Source: Rhodospirillaceae bacterium UBA4479 (lineage in GTDB: Bacteria; Pseudomonadota; Alphaproteobacteria; Rhodospirillales; Casp-alpha2). From it: DNA of 12,602 nucleotides. Shown one piece after another: positions 6,513 to 12,602 of this stretch; within the stretch, counting starts at the first letter, position 1, and every line of letters starts with the position of its first letter. Under the pieces are notes generated by a model. It saw only the letters and a program-made list of their open reading frames with translations, made no database searches and was not told the origin of the DNA. The stretch is from assembly GCA_002389175.1 (NCBI GenBank), contig DGNZ01000276.1:1-12602 (forward strand), given 5' to 3'. Made by a program: the position numbers and the translations under genes.

Positions 6513-8011
6513 TCTGCGGCCTCTAAGTCCTCAACGATCCGGCGCTTTAGGCGATGTTCCGCCATTTCTTCGATGTGTTTGCGGGTTTCCCAACCAAACT
6601 GCTGTGTCACCGTGTCCAGATATCGCTTATCGGCAAAATACGTGTGGAATGCGTTGTCACGAAACCTGAGAACCTCGGCCGCAGAAACTTTTTCGGTCGG
6701 AAGTGGGGTACAGTCATAACTATGTTGTGAAAAGCCAGCCCATGTATCAGGCAACGGCCAGTCGTTATGAACCGCCATCGCATACAAAGGTGAACCTGGA
6801 TATGCCATCGCAGAATAGAAATTCGCAAATTCGCAATTGAGCTCCAGAGACAAGTCCAGCGTCGCTTGCATGCTTTCCATGTCATCATCGGGCAGGCCAA
6901 AGATATAGTTGCCGATAACCTTGATCCCTGCACCTTGAATTTGGCGAACAATGTCGATGATATCTTGCTGATTAAAGGCTTTTTCTGCCCCATCACGCAC
7001 GTGTTCGGAGCCAGATTCTATTCCCAGCGCCAACCATTGGAAACCAGCCTTACGTAGCTTTTCGAGCATGTGCGGCTTTACGGTATCGACACGCGCATAG
7101 GCCCAGATATTCAGGTCTGTGATACCGCGTTCGATAATACCGTCACAAACACCCATGACATGACGTTCGTTTAAGACAAACATCTCATCGATCATCTTAA
7201 ACGTTTTCACACCATACGTTTCGCGCAGGTGTGCAATTTCCTCTACAACGGCCTCGGCCTTTCTCATCCGGTATCGATTAACATCAAACGGCGCATTGAT
7301 GCAGCAGAATACGCACTTATAAGGACACCCCAACGATGTGTAGATCGATGCATAGGGCATCCGGTTTTCAAGCTCACCAAAGCATTGCCAATTGTGCGCG
7401 CGGTATTTCTCCATCGGCAACAAATCCCATACATTGCCATGAAGATCAGCATCCAGATCCTTGATTAAAGGCGGTGCAGGGTTCGCAGTAACGGCACCAT
7501 CACGCATCCATACCAAGGCAGGAACCTCGGACAATTGCTCATCGGTGCCACCTGCATCAAGAGCATCCAATAATGCATTTACTGTGATCGGGCCTTCGCC
7601 TTTACAAACGAAATCAGCGCCTTCTTCGGCCAATGTGCGTTCTGGGAGCGCGGAAACATGTCCACCGACCATAATGATCGGAATATCTGAAGAAACCGCC
7701 TTAATCGCACGAACCGTTTCACCAGCAGCCGCCATTTGTTGGGTCGATGCCGATGGCTGATGGCCAAAAACGATCATGCCAACCAGTTTCGGGTTTAATT
7801 CTGCGATCCGCTCGGCAACGCGCTCGAACCCCATGTTCTCAGCTTCGGAGTCAATGATAATGATCTTCCGACCCTGATCACGAACGTAGCCACCGATCAA
7901 TCGACACCAAAGAGGCGGCTCAATCGCAGTCAAATCCCCACCGAGTTGCTGATAAATCAACTCACGGCCACCGGGATTAACCAACACAAGATCAGGACGG
8001 TCAGTACTCAT
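6509..8011 (-). CDS. Radical SAM protein with N-terminal B12-binding-type domain
   Basis: A 500-residue enzyme of the cobalamin-dependent radical SAM class. Residues 1 to about 150 form a Rossmann-like B12-binding-type domain (VNPGG, IIIDSEAE, VGMIVFG, MVGGHVSALPE, DFVCKGEGP). The radical SAM core (about 220-430) has the 4Fe-4S motif CxxxCxxC at Cys229, Cys233 and Cys236, with an extra Cys237, plus GIESGSE (330-336) and the GNYIFGLP segment (367-374) typical of the family. The DxHxxG cobalamin histidine motif is absent, as in many members, so B12 use is not certain. A helical C-terminal region follows. Relatives carry out C-methylation, cyclisation or rearrangement; this substrate is unknown. 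It lies 3 bases after the SDR stop and overlaps hddC, so it belongs to the sugar operon and probably acts on the sugar or glycan. Confidence 0.9.
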   Translation of the reverse strand: MSTDRPDLVLVNPGGRELIYQQLGGDLTAIEPPLWCRLIGGYVRDQGRKIIIIDSEAENMGFERVAERIAELNPKLVGMIVFGHQPSASTQQMAAAGETVRAIKAVSSDIPIIMVGGHVSALPERTLAEEGADFVCKGEGPITVNALLDALDAGGTDEQLSEVPALVWMRDGAVTANPAPPLIKDLDADLHGNVWDLLPMEKYRAHNWQCFGELENRMPYASIYTSLGCPYKCVFCCINAPFDVNRYRMRKAEAVVEEIAHLRETYGVKTFKMIDEMFVLNERHVMGVCDGIIERGITDLNIWAYARVDTVKPHMLEKLRKAGFQWLALGIESGSEHVRDGAEKAFNQQDIIDIVRQIQGAGIKVIGNYIFGLPDDDMESMQATLDLSLELNCEFANFYSAMAYPGSPLYAMAVHNDWPLPDTWAGFSQHSYDCTPLPTEKVSAAEVLRFRDNAFHTYFADKRYLDTVTQQFGWETRKHIEEMAEHRLKRRIVEDLEAAE

Positions 8012-8014
8012 AAT

Positions 8015-8959
8015 TTAAACGTTACCATACATACTGTTTTTGACCATCGTATAGCCCTTGATCAATTCACGAATGCCATCATCCAATGAATGCGCCGGCA
8101 TGAACCCTGTGGCTTCGATTTTTTCGTTGGAAACGATGTAATCGCGCTTATCCGGATCTTCGCCAATTGGGGCTTCCATGAATACGAATTCCGGCACGTG
8201 TTCGCGAATTTTCTCGCACAATTCACGTTTGGATAAGTTCGCATCCGATAGGCCCACGTTATAAGGCTCGTTCTTCATTGTCTCAAAGTTTGCAAGGCCA
8301 TGTAGGAACGCATTCGCCACATCGCGGATATGGATGTAGTTGCGTTTGAAATCAGCTTCGAACAAAACAACTGCGCGGTCATTCACAGCGCGGTAGACAA
8401 AATCGTTGACCAACAGGTCCAGGCGGAACCGCGGCGCCATGCCGAACACGGTTGCCAGGCGAAAGCTAATCGCGTTTCCACGTTCCAGCGCTGCTGCTTC
8501 AGCCTCAACCTTTGTCGTTCCATACAGGGAAATCGGCCGGAGCGGTGTTTCCTCGGTGCAGAATTTTCCTTTTTCACCAATGCCATAACCAGAGTTGGTG
8601 ATAGGCATCAGGATACGCTGATCAGCAGACAGTTGTTTGGTCAGCATGATCACAGCATCACGATTGATCGTTACTGTGCCGATCTGATCGTTGTTACAAA
8701 GTGGCGCACCCACCAGCGCTGCCAGCGGGATCACAACATCGACATCTTTGATCAGCGATTTGATCAGCCCTTCGTCTCGGGCATCACCACGAACCACGTT
8801 AAAATCGGGGTTGGCACACACATGGGCGAGGGGATTTTGCTTGAACATGAAATTGTCCAGCACCGTCACCCGATATCCTGCATCCAGGAATGCGGGAACC
8901 ATAATGGAACCCAAATATCCGGCGCCCCCGGTAACCAAGATGTGCTGTTTTTCTGCCAT
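8015..8959 (-). CDS. NAD-dependent epimerase/dehydratase (extended SDR)
   Basis: A 314-residue nucleotide-sugar-modifying short-chain dehydrogenase. The NAD(P)-binding glycine motif GGAGYLG is at 11-17, the acidic ribose-binding DN at 35-36 and the catalytic pair Tyr146 and Lys150 in YGTTK, with Ser123 in TNSGYG as the third member. At the site where 4,6-dehydratases carry Thr-Asp-Glu, this protein has Thr-Asn-Ser, so it looks like an epimerase or reductase rather than a 4,6-dehydratase. The NYIHIRDVANA stretch and the following region fit the GalE/WcaG group. It starts at ATG 8959, 35 bases after the ColD-like stop, and ends 3 bases before the radical SAM gene. Its likely role is 4-keto reduction or epimerisation of the dehydratase product. 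Confidence 0.9.
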   Translation of the reverse strand: MAEKQHILVTGGAGYLGSIMVPAFLDAGYRVTVLDNFMFKQNPLAHVCANPDFNVVRGDARDEGLIKSLIKDVDVVIPLAALVGAPLCNNDQIGTVTINRDAVIMLTKQLSADQRILMPITNSGYGIGEKGKFCTEETPLRPISLYGTTKVEAEAAALERGNAISFRLATVFGMAPRFRLDLLVNDFVYRAVNDRAVVLFEADFKRNYIHIRDVANAFLHGLANFETMKNEPYNVGLSDANLSKRELCEKIREHVPEFVFMEAPIGEDPDKRDYIVSNEKIEATGFMPAHSLDDGIRELIKGYTMVKNSMYGNV

Positions 8960-8994
8960 ATTTTACTCTTTCTGTAGTCGAATTTCGTTGTGGG

Positions 8995-10170
8995 TCAGAC
9001 GGGCTGGGCGGCTTCGTCTAGAACCTCGTATAGTTTCCGGAGTTGTGGTTCCAAATCATTTGCCTGATTGCCCACAAAGAAACCGTTATCATGTGCGATG
9101 AACGCATTTGCGATCTCGCCTACTGTTTCGTAATCATAATATTTCATCACGTCATGGCGCAGGATGCAGCCACCCGTGATGATCCGGTACCCAATATCCG
9201 CTGCGGCCAGTGCTTCGAACACTCGTTTGCGATCGATGTTGAGGGCAGGGTTCAGCACAATCGGAAAACAGAAACTAGAATGCACGCCGTTTTCGCGCTG
9301 AATGATAAAGCGCTCGTCATCACCCAATAATTCCGTGAACAACGCCAAATTTTTGCGGCGTTGTGTTGTCATTGCAGGCAATTTTTTGAGCTGCTGGCGA
9401 CCAATCGCCCCCGACAATTCCATCGGACGCACATTGTAGCCTGGAACGATAAAGCGATATGCCTCAAAGAAATCATCGTCTCGACGTTCAAAAATAGGTG
9501 AATCTTTAGGTATATCTCGTGTCCAGCCATGGGCACGAAGCGTCTTCAACAGATGATACATTTCCAAGTCATCCGTGAGCACCATGCCGCCTTCCATGGT
9601 TGCGATATGGTGCGAAAAAAAGAAACTAAACGTATTCACATCCCCAAAGGTGCCGGCCTTTTTACCGTTCAATTCGGCATCCAGGCTCTCGCAGTTGTCT
9701 TCCATGAATACGAGGCCATGCTTGTCACAAAAAGCCCGCATCACGTCTAATTCGCAAGGGTTTCCCAAGATAGAAACCGCGACCAGCATTTTGGTATTGG
9801 GCGTCAGCGCGTCTTCAAGCTGCGATACATCCATGTTCAACGTATCAAGTTCGACATCGACGAGCTTGAGCTTCAGTCCATACTGCTGGAGCGGATGATA
9901 GGTGGTCGACCAGGAAACAGCAGGTACGATAACTTCATCGCCGCGCTTCAACGGGTTTTCTGCCTTAAAGAACTGTGCCGCGACGGCAATCAGGTTGGCA
10001 CTTGATCCCGAATTGGTCATCACACCGTATTTCTTGTCATGATAGGCCGCAAATTCTTCTTCGAATGCAGCTACTTCCGGTCCCATGGTGAAGCGATCGC
10101 TATCGATCACACCTTGGATCGCGGCGAGTTCCTTATCATCCCAACTGGATGCGGCGAGTTCATAAAACAT
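8995..10170 (-). CDS. ColD-type PLP-dependent sugar 3-dehydratase (DegT/DnrJ/EryC1/StrS fold)
   Basis: A 391-residue protein of the sugar aminotransferase fold, but with the PLP-lysine position occupied by histidine: SHHIATMEGG at 186-195, with His187 aligning to the lysine. This is the hallmark of GDP-4-keto-6-deoxy-mannose 3-dehydratase (ColD), which removes the C3 hydroxyl instead of transaminating. Further similarity to ColD from memory: ASSWDD (7-12), NSGSSANL (53-60), GDEVIVPAVSWSTTYHPLQQYG (77-98, in two parts GDEVIVPAVSW and STTYHPLQQYG), MEDNCES with PLP-aspartate Asp158, RAHGWTR (212-218) and the PGYNVRPMELSGAIG segment (243-257). ColD itself is about the same length, and RfbH is longer with an iron-sulfur cluster. 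ATG 10170 follows the stop of the E1 beta gene by 15 bases, with an AGGGGGAG ribosome site. Substrate here is unknown; a GDP-heptose derivative is inferred from hddA/hddC. Confidence 0.9.
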   Translation of the reverse strand: MFYELAASSWDDKELAAIQGVIDSDRFTMGPEVAAFEEEFAAYHDKKYGVMTNSGSSANLIAVAAQFFKAENPLKRGDEVIVPAVSWSTTYHPLQQYGLKLKLVDVELDTLNMDVSQLEDALTPNTKMLVAVSILGNPCELDVMRAFCDKHGLVFMEDNCESLDAELNGKKAGTFGDVNTFSFFFSHHIATMEGGMVLTDDLEMYHLLKTLRAHGWTRDIPKDSPIFERRDDDFFEAYRFIVPGYNVRPMELSGAIGRQQLKKLPAMTTQRRKNLALFTELLGDDERFIIQRENGVHSSFCFPIVLNPALNIDRKRVFEALAAADIGYRIITGGCILRHDVMKYYDYETVGEIANAFIAHDNGFFVGNQANDLEPQLRKLYEVLDEAAQPV

Positions 10171-10185
10171 GGATTAGGTCTCCCC

Positions 10186-11262
10186 CTAGAATGGTCCGCG
10201 AAACTGCGTCTGATATGTCAATTCTGCACGTTCTGGATTTGGTGACCATGTCGGTGCATTGGGTTTCAATAATGTATGTGCTGCTTCGGCAATTGTAGCA
10301 GGGTTCGGATAATAGCCTTTTTCGAGCCATGGTGTCGTTGGGCATGTTGTCGGGGCATACCCCATGCGACGCACCTTGATGCTTGCCAGAGAGTCATCCT
10401 CGGCAATTCGGGCCGCAATCTCCGCGGATGTGCCGAAATCCACCCAACCATTATCTACAATGATCACATGTCCCGTGCGCCTGGCCGATGCCGCAATACT
10501 ATCGAAATCCAATGGGCGAATAGTGACAGGATCGACGACTTCGGCATTGATACCAACGTCTGTCAGCAATTCGCAGGCGCGCAGACATTCAACAACCATG
10601 TTCGAAACACCGACCAGCGTGATGTCGCCATCTTCACCGTGGGTGCGCGCCTGGCCAAAGGGCAGGGCATAGCTTTGTTCTGGGACATACGCGTCCGTGA
10701 AGTACAACAAGCGGTGTTCCATAAAGATGATGGGGTTGTTGTCACGGATGGCCTGAATCAAACAGCCCTTCACATCATAAGCATTCGATGGTGCCACAAC
10801 TTTCAACCCCGGCACGTGAGCGAACATCGAATGCAGGCCTTGTGAATGCTGGGCACCTTGGCCCCATGACTTGCCAATCATCGAACGCACGACAATCGGC
10901 ACCTTATAGGCTCCGCCATACATGTAATGAGTTTTGGCTGCCATGTTCACTAACTGGTTCATGGCTAACATCATAAAGTCCATGCGAATGTGTACATGAA
11001 CAGGGCGCATGCCCGTCATTGCAGCCCCGATGGCCACACCGGTCATAGCATCTTCGGACAATGGTGTCGTAAAGACACGCTCAGCACCGAATTTATCTAC
11101 CAGCCCCATTGTCGAACCTTGGATGCCTTTGTGATCGTCTACGTCCAAGCCGAACACGAACACGCTAGGGTCGACATCCATTTCCTGCTCCAACGCCTCG
11201 CGAATGGCGTCAACGTAGCGCAAGACGCGCGTGCCGGGATCAATCTGCGTAGACATGATCAT
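10186..11262 (-). CDS. ThDP-dependent 2-oxoacid dehydrogenase E1-type beta subunit
   Basis: A 358-residue transketolase-like pyrimidine-binding subunit. With the alpha subunit it forms the heterotetramer that decarboxylates a 2-oxo acid on thiamine diphosphate. Visible features: the thiamine-activating glutamate Glu70 in TTPLSEDAMTG, a GAAMTGMRPVHV segment (79-90), the GQGAQHSQGLHSMFAHVPG stretch (134-152) with its conserved His139, the VVAPSNAYD motif, and the C-terminal VVDPVTIRPLD (242-252) and VDNGWVDFG. Residues after about 333 form a proline-rich tail (KPNAPTWSPNP onward) beyond the usual end. I chose ATG 11262, behind a GAAGAA site, with ATG 11256 next best; the frame extends further upstream only inside the alpha gene. 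It overlaps the alpha subunit by 23 bases. No E2 or E3 gene is visible. Confidence 0.92.
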   Translation of the reverse strand: MIMSTQIDPGTRVLRYVDAIREALEQEMDVDPSVFVFGLDVDDHKGIQGSTMGLVDKFGAERVFTTPLSEDAMTGVAIGAAMTGMRPVHVHIRMDFMMLAMNQLVNMAAKTHYMYGGAYKVPIVVRSMIGKSWGQGAQHSQGLHSMFAHVPGLKVVAPSNAYDVKGCLIQAIRDNNPIIFMEHRLLYFTDAYVPEQSYALPFGQARTHGEDGDITLVGVSNMVVECLRACELLTDVGINAEVVDPVTIRPLDFDSIAASARRTGHVIIVDNGWVDFGTSAEIAARIAEDDSLASIKVRRMGYAPTTCPTTPWLEKGYYPNPATIAEAAHTLLKPNAPTWSPNPERAELTYQTQFRGPF

Positions 11263-12220
11263 ACAATTCTTCGATTTCGGGGATGGGGCTGTCTTCAGCG
11301 TACCGAACGGCCTCGTCGATCTCGATCGCAATCTCAGCATCGATAAGGTCACGAACATCGTCATTCAGCATAGTAGCTAAGCGTGCGACCTGATCGCGTT
11401 CTTCCCAGATTTTAGATTCCTGAGCATCACGATACCCCTGATCGAAATCTTCGTTGGGACCTACGTGTTCGCGGAACCGATAGGCCTGGTATTCGATAAA
11501 GATTGGTCCTTCGTGTGCACCACTGCGTAATCGCTGCACTGCAGACGATGCAATATCATGCAGTTCCAGCACGTCGTCATCTTTAATCAAATGTGTTTCG
11601 ATCCCGTATGTGGCGACGCGCTCGCAAAGGCGGTCCGTGGCCCACCGTTTGGCAATCGGTTCGTGGATCGCATAAAAATTATTTTCGCAGATGAAAAGCA
11701 TCGGCAGCTTTTTAAGCGCCGCAAAGTTTAGGCTCTCGGAGAACGAGCCTTCTTCTGTCGCCCCATCACCAAAAAATACTGCGACGATCTGCCCAGAATT
11801 CCGCATTTTAGCGCTGAGGGCTGCACCTGTTGCAATTGGCACGTTGGTGCCGACGACAGCAGATGCGCCCAATACATTGTGCTCGGGGCTTACCAAATGC
11901 ATCGAGCCACCTTTGCCGCGCGCAGCACCGCCGGTCTTGCCGTACATTTCAGCCAGCATTCCTTTGCCGCTGCCGCCCTTAGCTAGATAAAGCGCGTGGC
12001 CGCGATAGGTGCCACTGACGATATCTTCAGCATTCAAAACATCGCATACAGCAACGCTGGCTGCTTCTTGTCCAATGGACAGATGAACCGGACTTTTGAT
12101 TTTGTCCGTAGGATAAATCTCGGCGACGCGCTCTTCGATCCGACGGACAAATGCCAGACCGCGATACAGACGTTCAATAATTTCGTTGTTTGGCGACAAT
12201 TGATAAACTACCGATACCAA
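11240..12220 (-). CDS. ThDP-dependent 2-oxoacid dehydrogenase E1-type alpha subunit
   Basis: A roughly 326-residue subunit that binds thiamine diphosphate and, with the beta subunit, forms an active-aldehyde intermediate from a 2-oxo acid. The ThDP motif begins GDGATEEG at 151-158 and ends in ENN at 179-181. Also seen are the HLSIGQEA box (46-53), SGTYRGHALYLAKG (69-82), GKGGSMH (102-108) and the loop YRFREHVGP (247-255), where E1 of pyruvate dehydrogenase has its YRFRGHS loop. The start is uncertain: an in-frame TAA sits at 12235-12233, and no ATG lies between it and the conserved helix. TTG at 12220 or TTG at 12199 are the options, neither with a clear ribosome site. With no E2/E3 nearby, use for two-carbon transfer to a sugar is suggested rather than a dehydrogenase complex. 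Confidence 0.9.
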   Translation of the reverse strand: MVSVVYQLSPNNEIIERLYRGLAFVRRIEERVAEIYPTDKIKSPVHLSIGQEAASVAVCDVLNAEDIVSGTYRGHALYLAKGGSGKGMLAEMYGKTGGAARGKGGSMHLVSPEHNVLGASAVVGTNVPIATGAALSAKMRNSGQIVAVFFGDGATEEGSFSESLNFAALKKLPMLFICENNFYAIHEPIAKRWATDRLCERVATYGIETHLIKDDDVLELHDIASSAVQRLRSGAHEGPIFIEYQAYRFREHVGPNEDFDQGYRDAQESKIWEERDQVARLATMLNDDVRDLIDAEIAIEIDEAVRYAEDSPIPEIEELYDHVYAD

Positions 12221-12273
12221 GGAACAAAGACGTTAACTGCCGTATAACCCAATGAAAACGCCACGTCACGCCT

Positions 12274-12602
12274 TCAGTCCAAGATCACATCCTCGAACTG
12301 CTCACCGTTCCAGCGAACCAACCAAAAACCATCGTAACTGGCAATCTTACGACCAAAGAATTCATGCACAGCGATTGCGACACCTGGATGGAAAACCCGC
12401 CCACTTTTTGGATCTAATGCGATGTCATTAGCAGCATTTTCTTGAACGAACGCGGAGTCTAATTCATCCATTTGAAGTTCCAAATCATCTCCCGAAAGAA
12501 ACCCGCCAACCTTCAGCAAACGAGAAGATTCGATCAGATCACGCCGGACGGATTCGGGGGCGTGATCGCCATCAATGTAAATAAAGGGCACCTCTAAAAA
12601 TA
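12274..12602 (-). CDS. Class I SAM-dependent methyltransferase (Methyltransf_24-like), partial
   Basis: The C-terminal 108 or so residues of a gene running off the right edge; its 5' end is not seen. The frame enters as FLEVPFIYIDGDHAPESV, then RRDLIESSRLLKVGGFLSGDD, matching the metal/SAM region of CmcI-like and Methyltransferase_24 proteins (IDGDH about 9 residues in, then the GG and the GDD pair). An internal GTG at 12591 is not a credible start because the conserved IDGDH block needs an upstream SAM-binding domain. It lies 53 bases before the E1 alpha gene on the same strand and is the first visible gene of the cluster. Likely role: O- or N-methylation of the sugar or glycan; substrate unknown. 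Confidence 0.78.
   Translation of the reverse strand, partial: FLEVPFIYIDGDHAPESVRRDLIESSRLLKVGGFLSGDDLELQMDELDSAFVQENAANDIALDPKSGRVFHPGVAIAVHEFFGRKIASYDGFWLVRWNGEQFEDVILD

Noticed and set aside
8330..8977. 215-codon open frame on the + strand opposite the SDR gene
   Set aside because: It lies fully antisense to a well-supported SDR with all its motifs, has no ribosome site or recognisable domain, and its composition (many Cys, His, Gln) is that of a shadow frame.
10276..10845. 189-codon open frame on the + strand opposite E1 beta
   Set aside because: Antisense to a conserved gene; no motif, no ribosome site, and Cys/His-rich composition typical of a shadow.
11263..11364. Longer N terminus for E1 beta
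   Set aside because: The added 34 residues are read inside the E1 alpha coding region in another frame and look like low-complexity shadow sequence; the family begins near RVLRYVDAIREAL.
12274..12591. Complete small methyltransferase starting at GTG 12591
   Set aside because: The frame stays open to the window edge and the conserved IDGDH block needs an upstream SAM-binding region, so this is a truncated view of a longer gene.
1..12602. Mobile elements, CRISPR arrays, tRNA or rRNA genes
   Set aside because: No transposase, integrase, direct-repeat array, cloverleaf or rRNA-like sequence was noticed on either strand.

Overview
The window looks like the chromosome of an alphaproteobacterium, most likely a moderate-GC (about 50%) marine or aquatic member of the Rhodospirillales-type lineages. 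The reasons are the Hfq and HflX sequences, the trkA-to-hfq-hflX neighbourhood typical of that class, and the compact spacing with 1-4 base start/stop overlaps. This placement rests on recalled family features, not on a search.

Left part (1-3730, + strand) is housekeeping. It holds the 3' tip of a TrkA-type potassium uptake regulator, a HAD phosphatase, hfq and hflX (coupled by a 4-base GTGA overlap), then a short gap with a plausible promoter and a 14-base palindrome. After that come an uncharacterised 89-residue protein, possibly ribbon-helix-helix, and an inositol-monophosphatase-family phosphatase that overlap by one base.

Right part (3727-12602, - strand) is a single-direction surface-sugar cluster, read from high to low coordinates: partial SAM methyltransferase, ThDP-dependent E1 alpha, E1 beta, a ColD-type PLP sugar 3-dehydratase (histidine in place of the PLP lysine), an extended SDR, a B12-binding-type radical SAM enzyme, HddC-like GDP-heptose pyrophosphorylase, HddA-like heptose-7-phosphate kinase and a DPM1/GtrB-type membrane glycosyltransferase. 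The last gene converges on the phosphatase with a 4-base tail overlap. The cluster runs off the right edge, so its promoter and any further genes are not visible.

Together the genes suggest a GDP-activated heptose (HddA, HddC) that is 3-deoxygenated (ColD-like), possibly extended by a two-carbon unit from a 2-oxo acid (E1 alpha/beta, by analogy with yersiniose synthesis), reduced or epimerised (SDR), and further tailored by radical SAM chemistry and methylation before transfer to a lipid carrier or glycan. The individual families are well supported. The combined route to a branched or deoxy heptose is inference and is the most interesting part of the window. No tRNA, rRNA, CRISPR array, insertion sequence or origin was seen, and no gap between genes exceeds 100 bases.
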